Shown one piece after another: positions 33,389-46,058 of a stretch of 64,000 bases of DNA (its first letter is position 1; the number at the start of each line of letters is the position of its first letter). The position numbers were made by a program, and so were the translations under genes. The stretch is taken from contig JPHH03000001.1 in the NCBI GenBank assembly GCA_000750105.3, positions 1,364,001-1,428,000 of the forward strand, read 5' to 3'. Under the pieces are notes generated by a model, which saw nothing but the letters and a program-made list of their open reading frames with translations, was not told the DNA's origin and did no database searches. Source of the stretch: Tolypocladium sp. Sup5 PDA-1. Its lineage: Eukaryota; Ascomycota; Sordariomycetes; Hypocreales; Ophiocordycipitaceae.

Positions 33389-33898
33389 ACAACCCCGCCA
33401 CGACGACTGTTTTCTTGCTTCTTTGTACTTCAACTGCATGGCTTCGGGGTTCGCGACAATCGATCGATCATACAGGATGGAGACGGCACGATATATCCTG
33501 CGGCCTGGACAGAGTAGCCCCGTTCATACGATGATATGATGGATGCACTCGACGACGGAGTTTGCACGCGGGTGGAGAATTGGTCAATAAACGGCTCTGG
33601 AGAACAAAAAGATTTGTCACATGCAAGTCGGTTGGCGTTGAAGCTGGGGAGCGTTTCGTGTGCACTCGCTGTTGAAATGTGACGGGTGATGTGTAGACTT
33701 GGGAGGGGACGTGCACTCCGTGACAACACCGGCTTCTTGTCAGTAATGCGCCTTGAGGTCTCCATTCGTGTGTCGGTCTGAGCTATATTGCCTCGACCGT
33801 TATGCTAATCGCTTCGTTTCCCGTCCGCGTCTCAGCCCCCCTCCCAAAACGCCTCTGCCATGCATGGCGCCCCCCACGTCAAACCCCACGTAACACCC
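33389..33898. other. Convergent 3' region, ribosomal P1 and UBX genes
   Basis: About 510 bp between opposite-strand stop codons, with an AATAAA-like signal at 33586-33591. No gene is seen. Confidence 0.6.
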
Positions 33899-35027
33899 TC
33901 ACTTGACAATGAGCACCGACGAAGGAACGAACCCAGCCTCCTTGAGCGTCTTGGACATGTCCAGGTCGCCCTCAAACGTCTGCTTGGGGAACGTCGTAGA
34001 GAAGCTCGAGACCGGCCTGCCCGTCTCGCCCTCCACCAGCTGCGCCAGCTCAAACAGCGTCGTCTCGGCGGGCAGCGTCTTCATGATGTTGCCCGACTCG
34101 GTCTGCAGCCGCAGCCGGGCCTCGGGGCGGTCCGACTTGGGCTTGGGCGCCGCGGCGGCGGGAGCCGGAGCAGCAGCCGGAGCGGCGGTATCGTCGGGCA
34201 TTCTGCCCTCGCGCGCGGCCTTGGCCTCCTCTGCCTTGCGGCGGCGCTCGGCCTTGTCGGCCTCGATCTTGGCCTTGATGCGCTTCTTGGCCTCGAGGTC
34301 CTCGCGCTGCTCCTGGCGCTTCTTGGCGGCCTCCTTCATCTGCTCCTTGCGGGCGAGCTCCTCCTTGGCGTCCTGGGTCTCCTTGGTGGCCTTTTGGCGG
34401 ATTTTCTACACGTCCTGGTCAGTGATGGATCCAGATGCATGTTGGGAGGAAGTGGGGGTACCTCGTTGAGCTTGCGCTCTTCCTTGTCCTGCGTGGACAT
34501 GACGGCCTTTTTGGCCTTGAGGCGCTCGCGCAGCTCCTCGAGCTTGGCTTTCTTCTGGTCTTCCGTCAGGGGGGCGATTTCCTCTGTCGACTCTGAAAAG
34601 TCTGTGTGCTCACTGCGAGAACCACGTCAGTGAGGGGTCTCGTAGTGTCGTTTGTGCAGGTTAGGCTCACGTCTTGGTAGCGTGATAGCTGGCTAGGTCG
34701 TGGTTGCGGAAGCGCTTGCCGCAGTCGTTGCAGATGAGCGAGCGGGCCGCGCCCTGTCCCGTCTCGAGCTCCGCGATCTGGGCCCGCGTGTCGGCGTCAT
34801 CCTCGTCGTCGTCTTTGCTCGCCTCTGCGGCGGCCTGGATCTCGTCTAGCGACTTGTCCTGGTTGTCCTCGAGCCACTGAAGGGCGCCTTGCACTGTGGC
34901 GTGGTCAGTACCAGGGGACGGAGGGAAGAGGTGGGGTTGGCGTACGGCCTCCCGTCTTCTTGACGGCAATCTCGGATCGGGCCTTATCGAAGCCCATGTC
35001 GAGCAGCTGCTCCAGATCTGTCGGCAT
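33899..35027 (-). CDS. UBA/zinc-finger/UBX protein, UBXN1-like Cdc48 adaptor
   Basis: UBX proteins link ubiquitinated clients to the AAA ATPase Cdc48/p97. Exons 35027-34946, 34893-34671, 34612-34462 and 34405-33899 (introns of 52, 58 and 56 nt) give 320 residues. The N-terminus is a UBA domain (LEQLLDMGFDKARSEIAV, GALQWLE). A C2H2-like finger follows (ICNDCGKRFRNHDLASYH), then a long Lys/Arg/Glu coiled coil, an Ala/Pro linker, and a C-terminal UBX domain (LRLQTESGNIMKTL ... FPKQTFEGDLDMSKTLKEAG). It lacks an obvious SEP domain, so it is not a p47/Shp1 type. It shares a divergent upstream region with VAP/Scs2. Confidence 0.9.
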
Positions 35028-36240
35028 CGCGGCGGTGGTGGTGTGGCGGAGTGGTGGTGTGGTGATGTGTGTGAAGTCGTTGGGTGAGCTCGGTATGTAC
35101 CTTATGGTGGGGTAAAATGCAGTGTGAGGTGAGAGCAGTACGTCGTGAGATGGCGGGGTGAGAGAAGGTGTGGTGAGCTGCAGCAAAATGTTGGCTCGAG
35201 AGATGATAAACACACGTTGGCATAAAAAAAGGGTCTTTTGTAAAAGGAAAGCCAGTTTGGAGAATTCAAAGGCTGGTGGTGAACACTGAACAGCACGGGT
35301 GTCTGCGCTGGCACAACGTCATGCAGCGGGTGCCTCTGGTGCCTCTGGCGTCGGCAGTACAGCGGCTAATTCGAGCTCTGCCTTTGTGAGACAACTGGAC
35401 CTCTGGACGCAGCGCTTCACCAAGAAGCTGGGATATCACGCTTATAGCAGCAGTAAAATGCCGACTATTCTACATGTACGGACTACTGATCAGACAACTC
35501 TTCGCACGGAGGCGGAGTGGCGCAACATGGCTGTGCGCAGTGCTGGACATTCACAACGACATCTTCTGCAGAAACGGAGCTGCGGCACAACACGAGCTGC
35601 CTCGTTGCGGTGAGCAGACAGCAGCACGCTGCCTTTGCTTAGGTCCCTGGCTATCCACCTGTAGCTGATGGGCGAATACTTGAAGCCATAGTCATGTTTC
35701 TCCCGGTGCACACCAACTAAAGTCAATTCAAGAAGTGTTGATGCTTGGAACTCTGACAGACGTCCATGGTCCCCTTACTAACTTAAGCGGGCTTAGTCAG
35801 GTCCTGGCCCCCCCCAGCTTGAGGCCAGCTGGAGGCCGTTGATCGATCCTGATTACGTCGCCATCCGCTGCGCTGCGCTCGACTTTCACGGGGCTGGCTT
35901 CTGCTACCCTGCGCCCACTGGTCCGAGGTTCTGGAGAGCTGGCACCACCGACCGTAGCTCTGGCAGCCGACACTCGCTGCATTGCATCCCTCTGCCACAT
36001 CTGCACGGCCTGACGTCGCACATTTCCATTCTTCCTCGACTTTGATATTCTCTCGTCCGCTTCCTGCTGCGCTGCGCTCCCTCGACACAAGGCAGCAGGC
36101 ACGAGCAACCTTCTGCTTTCTACTCCTTCCTCACTGCATCCCCTAGTCCTATTGCTTCAGGCCACAGCTGCCTCTCCCCACTCCTTCAACCTCATCGCAT
36201 TAATCAGCCATACCGAGCATCACGGCCGAGCCTCGCCATC
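35028..36240. other. Divergent promoter region, UBX and VAP genes
   Basis: About 1.2 kb between opposite-strand start codons. The 200 bp before the VAP start are rich in C and T on the plus strand. No gene is supported. Confidence 0.6.
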
Positions 36241-37466
36241 ATGTCGGTTGATATCGAGCCCTTTGAGCTGAGTTTTCGGCGTACGTGCACCCGAGCCGAG
36301 GACCCTCGCCGGAATTGACCTCCGCTGACCTGGATGCGCAGGCCCCTTCACCGTCGAGGTCTCCCAGACCCTAACCATCAAGAACCCGACCTCGTCACCA
36401 CTGGCGTTCAAGGTAAGGCCAACATTGGGAGCTGTGGCGCCGCAGGCGTCGTCCTCGTGCTAATGCGTTCTTTAGGTCAAAACCACGGCCCCGAAACAGT
36501 ACGCCCTGCCCGAACCCCCTGCGATCCATCTCGTGTCCTCTGACCCTCGACAGATACTGCGTGCGACCAAATGCCGGCCGCATCGAGCCCGGGCAGGACT
36601 TTGATGTCACTGGTACGTGCATCTGCGCATGCCCTGCCCCTATACGTCTCGTACGTAACTGACACGGAACAGTCCTGCTGCAGGCCATGAAGGCAGACCC
36701 TCCGCTAGATGCGAAATGTCGCGACAAGTTCCTGGTTCAGGCCGCGCCCATCACACCCGACAAGGAGTTTGCGAGCATCACAACGGTGGTGAGTGATATT
36801 TCCTGGATGCGAGGAAGCGAGGAAGATTGCCCGTTGCAAAGGCTGACCCTCGTTGCGCAGCTCGACTCGGTCGAAAAGGGCCAGATTCAGGAGCGCAAGA
36901 TCCGGGTCAACTGGCTCGCCGCCAGCGGCAGCCACGACCAGGGCCCCAGCGCCATCCAGCCCGTGCTTGCGACACCGAACAAGCAGTCGATAGTCAATGG
37001 GGTATGCAAGAGACACGTCGTCACCCGTCGGGAGCGCTACTGACATTCTCCATAGGCCAACGACACTCCCGAGGCGTCGCGCACGTACTCGTCCCCCAGA
37101 GCCAACGCCGAGTCGACGCCCCTTTCCGCCCCGCCCCCTTACACGTCGGACGACGCCAAGGACGACGACGACGACTACAAGTCGGACCGCCCCAAGTCCG
37201 CCGTCTCCCAAGCCGCCACCGCCGTGTCCGAGACGGCCCAAGCCACGTACGAGGAGCTCAAGGCCAAGCTGGCCCAGGCTGAGGCCCAGATCGCGAACCT
37301 CAAGGACAGCGGGCTCCGCCAGCGCAACGTCAAGGCCGCCACGGCCGAGGTCAAGAAGGTGGGCGGCCAGGTCGCACAGGCCGTCAAGCAGCCCGAGGGT
37401 GTGTCCGTTAAGATTGTCGCCATCCTGTGTCTGCTGAGCTTCCTGCTGGCGTACCTCTTCTTCTAA
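36241..37466 (+). CDS. SCS2: VAP/Scs2-family ER membrane contact-site protein
   Basis: Tail-anchored ER protein whose MSP domain binds FFAT motifs of lipid-transfer and other proteins at ER contacts. Seven exons (36241-36280, 36342-36412, 36476-36498, 36554-36612, 36673-36788, 36861-37001, 37056-37466) give 286 residues; exon 3 is only 23 nt. The MSP domain spans about residues 1-125, with FELSFRRPFTVEVSQTLTIKN, VKTTAPKQYCVRPNAGRIEPG and CRDKFLVQ. A disordered acidic linker, a coiled coil (YEELKAKLAQAEAQIANLK) and a C-terminal hydrophobic anchor ending LLAYLFF follow. The many small exons over the MSP domain are joined by frame and by match to the MSP core. Confidence 0.95.
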
Positions 37467-38148
37467 GCCGATCTCGAAGGGGGTAGCTTGGGCCCCACGA
37501 CATTTACGACGGTAAAGTAGGAGAGGCATATCGACGCCTTTCCCCTCCCACGAATCACAACTGCGACGGGGACATGACGACACAGCAGCCACCGGCAGAA
37601 GGAGTGGCAAAAAGGGCGCATCGTTACGGGCGGCGCTTTGGAATACATGTTTCGACAGCGCTCAGGAGGCGGTGCGCATGCGTAGAAGAGAGGAGGAGGC
37701 TGTCTCGACTCGGGGGGAGCATGCGTGCACGGTGGTGGGTGGGTTCTCGAATATCGAGTAGCTGGGCCTGTGCCTGTGTGCTCTGTACTAGCTACGTCTA
37801 CGACTCTGCGTTCATCATGGATTTTCTTTGTACCACTGGCATTTTCAAAACGTGCGTGAACTAAGCGTGACGGCCTGTACCAGTCATTTTGGAAAGACGG
37901 GGTGAAGATCTCGTAATGTATTCTATTCAGAGGCGAGGCAGAGCGGCATTAAGGCCCCATTCCTCACTGGTTCGCTATTCCAACGACGGCCGATTTTCCC
38001 CCAACGCCGATGGATCCCTAGGTATGCTTACACCTCTCTGAGAAGAGGGGTCTACGAAAGAGGACGACAGAAACCCCATGTATTAAAAGGTGGGCAACGA
38101 TGCAAACTCAACCAGCCAGCCGTATTCCAGCACTTGACAGATGCCAGG
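37467..38148. other. Convergent 3' region, VAP and DES1 genes
   Basis: About 680 bp between opposite-strand stops. No gene is seen; it probably holds both 3' UTRs. Confidence 0.6.
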
Positions 38149-39369
38149 TTATGCCTGCACCTCCGACTCCTTCCAGTTGACGGCCCCGCCGACGATGCGG
38201 CCGCCGCTCTTGCGCTTGACGCGGCAGTTGATGCCGACGTTGTCATCCCAGATGAAGCGCCAGATGGCGTAGGACCAGCTCTCGTGGCGGGGCAGGCCCT
38301 CGTAGAACTCCTTGGCGGCGGCGTGGACGGCGGGGAGGCGGGTCCAGGGCACGGCGGGGAAGTCGTGGTGCTCGTTGTGCAGGCCGACGTTGTACGTGAG
38401 CCAGTTGAGGGGCCCGTAGTAGGAAAAGGTCTCGGGGACGGGGACGCCGCTGGCCGGGTCGCGCATGGTGGGCGTGACCGTCTCGTAGACGTAGTGCTCG
38501 GCGATGAAGTGGCCGGCGAGGGGGTGCAGGCTGCCGGCGAGGAAGGAGGAGAGGAGGAGGTAGAGGAGGGCGGTGGGCGAGGCGAAGCGCACGAGGGCGA
38601 GGTCGAAGGCGACCTGGGTGACGAGGTTGGCGTAGTGGACCCAGGTGAAGGGGACGCGGTAGACGGCCATGGGGCGGATGGCGTAGAAGAAGATCTGAAA
38701 GGTGCAGAAGAAGGCCTTGCCGAGGATGGAGTCGAGCACAAAGGCCTCGAAGGCGGTGGGGAGATCGGTGTCGAGGCCATCGACGCCGAGGGACTTGTGG
38801 TGGGTGAGGTGGTAGGGCTAGACCATGGTCAGTTTCACGGCCGATGTACACTTCGGGGGATGTGTATTACCCGGAACGAGGCGCTATACGGAACGCCAAT
38901 GGGCAGGTTCGCAAAGATGGCAAACAGGCGGTTGGCGAGGGCGCTGCGAAAGGCCAGGTTGTGGGAGATTTCGTGGATGGCGAGGAACAGGTTCTGGTTG
39001 GCCGTGGCGCCGAAGACGTAGGCGACGGCCCAGAACTTGAGGGACCAGAAGGGCGTGGCGGCGAGGTACCAGGCCCAGAAGACCTGCATGACGACGACGC
39101 CGGCGACGACGTACTTGGTCAGGGGCTCGGGGCCGCAGAGCTTGGTGATCTGCGCGTGTCAGCGGGCCGCCCGGATGATGCCGTCGGGGATATGGTTGGG
39201 GGGCTACCTCGGGGTGCGCCTTGATGATGGCGAGGCGGCGCGTGCGGTGCGGCTCCTCGGTGTAGGTCCAGAAGAAGTCATGCTTGGGGTTGGCGTCGTC
39301 CTTGGGCGGCGAGACGTCGCCCTTGGTGACGGTCGCGGAGGCAGTCGGCGGCATCGCGGCGATGGGCAT
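38149..39369 (-). CDS. DES1: Sphingolipid delta(4)-desaturase (dihydroceramide desaturase)
   Basis: An ER enzyme that puts the delta-4 double bond into the long-chain base of dihydroceramide, needed for fungal glucosylceramide. Exons 39369-39208, 39149-38871 and 38817-38149 (introns of 58 and 53 nt) give 369 residues. The N-terminus carries the Lipid_DES motif DFFWTYTEEPH. Three histidine boxes bind the di-iron centre: HEISH (113-117), HLTHH (150-154) and HNEHH (about 294-298). Several hydrophobic spans lie between them. The start could also be the second ATG (residue 6). VAP/Scs2, its convergent neighbour, also acts at the ER, but I infer no link. Confidence 0.95.
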
Positions 39370-40500
39370 GCGTTGATGAAGCCCGAGTCGAGGAGAGGGA
39401 CGGATAAAAGGAGGGGAGGCGCTCTCCTCGGGGGCGTCGGAGTCGAGCTCACAGCAGCGCGGGGTACGGATGCGTAGATGTAGAGATCTGCCGCGGCATT
39501 GGGTCCGGAGGCTAGGTTCGTAGGGGCTCGACGAGGCAGAGACGCTGGTCTCCTCGGTGCTGCGTCGTCGAAATCCGAGGGTGGTGGTGTGTGGAAGCGG
39601 TGTCCGTGCAGGCGGTGTCAGGTACCTGTAACTTTTGTTTTCCCAAGTCCAGGGGCTTCAGAGCGGGGCACGGTTTGCGTGGGCAGTGGCCCATCGGAAT
39701 TTCTGACGCGCCCGCTCGCTGCGGGGTCCGCCAATGGAGCCCCCTGGAGGCGGTGGATCGCGTGGCGAACTGAGGTGTGGGCTGACTGCGGAATGCGAGG
39801 GCCCGGGGCCTGGGTGTGAGGTCAGACCACGATGACCAGAGGGCGTGAAAGGGATGTGAGGGATTGGCGTTTGGAGTCGCATGACCAATTGGAGAGTTGC
39901 CGCTGGTTTTTTTGGTGTTGGTCTGCTGTATGGATGTGAAGGAGATGGGACGATGTCACGAGCAGTCGATGACGACGCCTTCTACAGTCTACAACAGCTC
40001 GTACGAGCTACAGTCTACAACAGCTCGTACGAGCTACAGTCTACAGAGTACGATGCTCATCTACTGGTCAACGCAGGCAGGCAAGTGAACATCACGGCTC
40101 CAGACACCGCCTTGCGGCATCCAAGGAGAGGCCGTGGCACAACGCGCGTGTGCGAGTACGTCTCAGCGCGGCAGCGGCAGCAGCCCGATGGAAGCTTGCC
40201 GCGCGCAGCTGGATGTACCATTGAGTCCGATCTCGTCGCCACCGCGGTGACGTCCGATCGAATGTATCCGTAGTCCGTGTCTCGGAGCGGCTCCCGTGAC
40301 GATGTGTCCCCGTCGCCCCCAGTCCCAATCATATGCAATCGTTCGTACTGTAGTCCGTAGGCGTCGCCGAGCCTCGCCAAGACGCCACCCATATATCCAA
40401 GAACATACTATATCCAATCCAAGAAAAATCGGCGTCGATTTCACATGCACATGAATAACCTCATCCCCCCTCTCTTCCACGCTCCTCGTCTCGGCCGGCA
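39370..40500. other. Intergenic between DES1 and the amino acid transporter
   Basis: About 1.1 kb. It contains the DES1 promoter on the left and the 3' end of the transporter gene on the right. A 26-bp direct repeat with an internal palindrome lies at 39982-40045. No gene is supported. Confidence 0.6.
39982..40045 (+). repeat. 26-bp tandem repeat containing a palindrome
   Basis: Two perfect 26-bp copies (39982-40007, 40008-40033) and the first 12 bases of a third. Each junction contains the palindrome AGCTCGTACGAGCT, so both a direct repeat and hairpin-forming sequence are present. Confidence 0.9.
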
Positions 40501-42156
40501 TCACACGCCATTGCTCTTGCACGAAAACACGCCGCCCACCTCGCCGGCGTCGAACGAGTCGATGATGCCCTGCACGCTGGCGTACGTGCCGACGGTCAGG
40601 AAGAAGAAGCCCGTCAGGATGATGACGGCGTTGAGCGCCATGGACAGGTAGTCGAAGACGGGCCTGCGGCGGATGCCCGAGGCGCGGTCGGCGGTGCGCA
40701 TGCGGAAGTAGGCCACGCCCCAGAAGATGAAGCCGAACCAGCTGTCGAAGAGCGACGACATGACGGAGAGGACTGCCAGGGTCAGCACACACCACGGAAC
40801 CAAGAGAGAGAAAAGAGGGCACCCACGAGACGAAAAGAACGGAATCACCTGCGAGATGATAAACGCCATGATCCACGTCACCAGCAGGATGCCAGCCCAC
40901 GACCCCCAGCCCACGACGGTGTGGTCGTTGACGTGCCGCGAGCCGCGGAACACGCGGAAGAAGACGAAGCGCGCCGTCACCGACGCGTACAGGCAGCCGA
41001 GGAAGATGATGGTCGGGATCATGAAGGAAAACGACACCTTCTTGTACATGTCGTGCAGCGAGCCAAACGCCGGGGCCGTCACGTACTGGTTGCCCGTGTA
41101 GGCGTAGATGACGGCGCCGACGACGCTGAAGACGATGACCTCGGCGATGGTGCACGCCCAGAGGGACTTGGGGAACTCACTGCTCATACGTCAGTGGTGT
41201 TTTCGAAGGGAGCGAGGAGAAGGGGTAACGTACCGTGGGTCGCGCATCTCGGCGATGAAGCTCGGCAGGGTTATCTGCCCGATGAAGGTGTAGCTGATGT
41301 TGAGAAACGCCGCCATGCCCTGCACAAACGTCGTGCTGTGCACCGGCACCGCCGTCACCCGCGGCTCGCCCTTGGCCGGGTCGTAGCCCGCCGGACTGCC
41401 CTGGATGCCCGCAAAGATGGTCGCCAGGACGACGGCGACAAAGGTAAACAGCGCCGACGCGGTGCCCAGCTTGGACATCATGCTGAAGGTGCGCGGCAGG
41501 CTCGCCAGCCAGCACACGACCGTCACGGCCACGCTGAACTCGACGGTGCGGCAGCCGCCGACCGTGTCGGCCTCGGTCATGGTGTTGATGTACTCGGCGC
41601 CGACGAGCACGTGCAGGCCCTGGATGAAGGTGTTGTTGAGGACGAACATGACGGCCGTGGCCCACCACGCCCACGTCTGGCCCCAGAAGAGCATCTGGCC
41701 GAGGTCGCACACGTCGCGCACCTCCGGGTGGCGCAGGCAAAACTCCCACAGCACGAGGCTCGTGTACAGCACCACGGCGGCGACGACAGCGGTGAGGATC
41801 AGCCCGGGCACGAGCCCGAGGAAGCTGTACGACCAGGGGAAGCTCATGATGGCGAGGCATATGTACTCGCTGAAGAGCAGCGCCGCCGTCTTCTGCCAGC
41901 TGCAGGTGCGGTACTGGATCGACGCGCCGTCCTCGGAGGCGAGCTGCCGGTTGAGGATGGCCTCGCTCGACTCCTCGCTGTCGGAGCCGTCGTTCTTCAC
42001 CCACGCGGGCAGCGGCGCGATGCGCGGGCCGACGGCGACGCCCTTGCCGCCGAACAGGGAGGCCATGCGCGGGGACGAGGCGGTGGTCTTGCTGTCGCCC
42101 GAGTACTCGAGGTCGCGGGCCAGGGTCCCGGCGGGAGGCGGCGTCTTATCCGACAT
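40501..42156 (-). CDS. Neutral amino acid permease, AAAP family (Mtr-like)
   Basis: Eleven-span plasma-membrane amino acid:proton symporter resembling Neurospora Mtr. Exons 42156-41234, 41179-40827 and 40772-40501 give 515 residues. A hydrophilic N-terminus of about 100 residues is followed by spans including LLFSEYICLAIMSFPWSYS, QTWAWWATAVMFVLNN and ISYTFIGQITLPSFIAEMRDP, where the first intron falls (54 nt). The second intron (40773-40826, 54 nt) removes an 18-codon stop-free insert to give VIPFFSSLLSVMSSLFDSWFGFIFW, as in related proteins. The start ATG 42156 (MSDKTPPP) is chosen because the longer frame has no upstream ATG. Confidence 0.93.
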
Positions 42157-45100
42157 GGTGATGGTGGTGATGTCTGGCGGACTGACCGAGTGGAGTGCCG
42201 TGTAAGAGTCTCGAGGACCAGGAGGGGTGTTGTTCCCGTTTTGAAGGGATTGCAAACAGGTAAAGGCACGCCTCGAGCAATCACGTCATCCGCGAGGCCC
42301 TCTTCTCGTATGGAGCAGAGTAATAGTCCGTGTCGTCGGACGTGATTGGCAACCCCCAGCACGGGCAAGGTACCACCAGGCAAGCCGGTCAGCAGTAGGA
42401 AGTTAGGAACAATGCCCGTCAAGCCTGTTCAGCGGGGCATTCAATTGCAACGGTGGTGGAAGAGAGAGGCCAGATCCAGCAGATCGTCGTAGACAAGGGA
42501 GGTGAGGAAGAGGGCAGCAGGCAGATCCCGTTCTGCAAGACGGAAGTTCGGTCCTTCTGAACCTCCTACGCAGTGGCGTTCTTCTTAGTCCGTACGGGCA
42601 GCCATCAGAGATCTCATCTTGCTTGGCAGAACCAGTGCCAGGACAGCTGCTCCCATTTGCCGTGGCCCCCCGACGCCCCGTTGTAATAGCGCCCGACGGC
42701 GCGGCCGAGGCGTGCGAGCCCGCCTTCATGATGACGCTGTCGCTTCTCCACGATTCCCACGCTGCTGCTTCCGGAGGGGACGCTTGACCCTGGCAAGCCT
42801 GGTGAGTGCCAGGGTGGTGGGCTGGACCCGCTACGGGCCCGGTGCTGCCAAGGACGGTGCGCCGTGTGCCGCATAGCCGTCCAATCCATGGTGTTGACTG
42901 TTGAGCACGTACGGATAACGGAGCTGCACGTCGGCTTGTTGGATGCGCATTTGCTTGGAGGAACAGGCAGCCAAATTACTGTACAGTGCATCGATTGCTG
43001 CGTCGCTGATCATCAATCATACCCTGCTCCACGGCCACGTTTGCCCGAGACAGCGTCGGACGTCAGGGGGCTGCGAGCTTCGGTCGTTGGAATGTGGCGG
43101 CATCAGTCTTTGGTGGCATTGTCTGCTTCCGTCCATGTCGCGAGACAGCGCCGAGTACGGAGCACAGATGCCCTCGTCCTGGCATCGCAGCGTCGGGAGC
43201 CTGCCCACGCAAATTACCACGCAAATTCATCAATTAAACAGACGCATCGCAAAGACGCCATCACGGCTCCCGTCACGCAATGCTCGCTCCACTCTGGCTG
43301 GCGCTGGGACCAACTGGGTCCAGAGTCCCGGATCCTGACTCGCTGCGCCCGCACCCGTCGTCCCCTTTAAGCTTATTTTGGACCACCAGACTACGTTACA
43401 GCCAAAGTGACGGCCACTACAACACAACATGCACATCACGGCGACATACATGCCATTGCAGCGTTTTGCATCTCTGATGACTGTCATGCGTATTTTTTAA
43501 CTGCTCGTAGTAAGGGACTGAGTGCCAACCTGCAGACCAGCCCGAGCCTCTCTGCGCTCGTCACGGCCGTCTCCTCGATGCAGCGTGCACAGGCGTCTCA
43601 TCCCGCCGCACCGAGCTGCACGTCTTCCATCCCCCCAATTGTCCGCACCGTCATTGCATCACCAACACGCCCTATACGGGATAAAACATTTCATACGGCT
43701 CTTTTCTATCGTCTCTTCTTCCCCATGAGGTTTTTTTTTCGTCGTGCATCGGGCTGTGGCCCAAACCAAAAAAGAGCAAAGGAGAACAAGGGGGCGTCCA
43801 TGGGAGAGAAGCCCCCCATCGCCACCGTCCACGACAACCGAACAACACAACTCCAGGCCGCGCAAACAATACCGTAACAACGCCATTTCAACGGCAAAAC
43901 GCATCAGAAGCACCAAAAAGGGATACATCCCTGCAATTCAATGCAAGAAAAAAAATTGTAAAATTGTAAAATATTGCAAAACAGTTCCGGGGCCCCGTCG
44001 TATTGGGACCCCGTACCTCTGTGTCGGACGGATAGGGAGGACTGCCCGTTGAGCTTGGGTGCCTCCTCTATGCTGATCGGAATCGGATCGTAAGCGGGAT
44101 TCGAACCAGAGCGCTCTGTGTCGTCCTCGTTCCACCTTGCCCATTGAACCATCCTCCTGGCTGAGCAGTTTGACCCGGGCCGCTTCCACACGGCTGCCTT
44201 CTGCTCCCCGTTGAAGACTGCTGCTTTATTATCGTATATAACGCTTTGGAGCCCGCACACACGCGGGAGGGAGATAGGTGCCCACGATGAGTGCGCACAC
44301 GCGGTCTTAGGGAGGTGCCAGCACAGCCGGCGCCCTGGTGCGAGTTGCACTCAACCACTGAGGCCGTTCCGCACCATCGCAGAGCCACTGCTCGGCCACC
44401 TTGTGGTGTTGCAGCCATGCCCAGCGCAAGTGTTCATCCCGCACACTCGTGATCCACCAACCTTGGTGTTGAAGCCGCCCAGCAACGCACGCCGCATCAG
44501 CATCGCCAACGCACAACGACAGCAACATGGTCGAGGCCTTGGTAGCATAGCAAGTGAATGCACCGAATGACATGACAACAGCAACAGCAACAGCATGCAA
44601 TGCAATGCATTTGGGACAATGTGAAGTTACCATCTTCGTGATGGTGCCGCACGACTTGCGTCAATGCATGCATGTTGTGTAGGTACATGGAAATGTGGCA
44701 CTTGCCGCACATCAAGGTTGACTGCCTCTGCTGCACACTTCGTGACTCCTCGAGATACTTTCGGCGCGCATTTCTTGGTGTTTCGACGGCAGCCAGCGGC
44801 GTGTAGTCAAGCCTGCACTGGCAGTAGACCCCGTTCGGTTCTCAGCTGCTGATTGGGTGCATCGGGGGCAGGAGAAAGCTGTTCAACGAACAGCGCCGTG
44901 TTCTGACCGGGCAACGGCCGTAGTCGCCGCCCCGGCACGTGACTAAAAGCCAAGTGTCAGTGTAAGTGAGGTCAAAGACGTATCAAGGTTTCCTTTGCGA
45001 TGCAGCCTGCGTCGCAACGACTGCTGAGAGTGGACAGAGGCACGGCTTCGCCAGGAGGGATATTGCAGCAAAAAGGGATGATGGAGGAGTGAGGTTGTTT

Positions 45101-46058
45101 TGGCTCGGGTTGTGTGCGGAGACAGCGGTGTCATACCCAGACAGGCAAGATCTGGCATGATTGGCCCCGGAACGCACTTGCCGCCTGAGTTGGGTGCAGT
45201 TCGGTTTAATCGCATACGTGCGCAGATCGCCTGTTGTCGTTCCCTGTCCCGCCACTGCGAGCACCAATCCCAGGGCGCAAACAATTGGCCGTCCCACTGT
45301 GCCCCTCCAAACAGCTCGACAGGGGCTCGAGGGGACCGCCACAGCGAGCGCGACCACTGAATCTAACCCTCTGGCGCTACGCTGGTGCATTAGCAGCCCT
45401 CCAACTCCAATCTGTGTGTGAGTTGGACGAGTTGCAGCTGCGCCCACGCGACCATTGCTCAGATCTGGATGCAGGTGCAGCGCCCATCCTTGGATCTTTG
45501 GGCAAAATCAAGCCCTACTCTAATGGCTGGCGTCTCGCTGCACTCAATGGTGCCATTTTGACCAGCTGTATCTTTGCGTGAACATCGTCACCTCACCACC
45601 TGCACCCACGCCATCCAAGCCCAAAGGCCTTCCAAGGAGGGACGAGCTGGTCTGTTTTCACGTGCCGATAAGCCGCTGATAAGCAGCTCCAGCCAACAAC
45701 TGCCGTGTCCTCTCGCGCAAAAAAACCAGGCGGGCTTCAAGTTATATTAGAGTCCCAGCCCGTCCAACCACAAGGCGCGTTCATTCAACATCAACATCAA
45801 GCCACGCGCTTGCGCTCGAACGACAGCGACTCACGACGGCACCACAGAGGAACGAGCGACGCCGACCAGAGCTTGCTCCGCCGACCCTGCTGACTCGGGC
45901 GACGCACGAGACTGCAGAAGCTCTGTGCTGGTAGTCCGTAGACGTGGATATACCCGACGTTGCGTGCAAACAAGCTTCCGCAAGCTTCCGCACCTCCTCC
46001 ATCGACCCTCGTCCTCGTCCCCGTCGGCACGGCCTCCGCCAGCCGTCCCGCCGTACCG
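42157..46058. other. Gene-poor 3.9-kb stretch
   Basis: No supportable protein gene lies between the divergent amino acid permease and ICE2 starts. Open frames are short, overlapping and composition-driven. A minus-strand B-box-like sequence (GGTTCGAATCCC) at 44096-44107 lacks a foldable tRNA around it. Short AACAGC repeats occur near 44577-44596. The right end, from about 45700, probably holds the ICE2 promoter and leader. Confidence 0.55.

Noticed and set aside
40921..42345. 474-codon plus-strand open frame
   Set aside because: It is antisense to the amino acid permease and has no recognisable features.
44087..44165. Minus-strand tRNA-like sequence with B-box GGTTCGAATCCC and an A-box-like TGGTTCAATGG
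   Set aside because: Acceptor and T-stem pairings fail: the T-stem has at least two mismatches and no 7-bp acceptor stem can be formed. It may be a tRNA remnant, but is not a usable tRNA gene.
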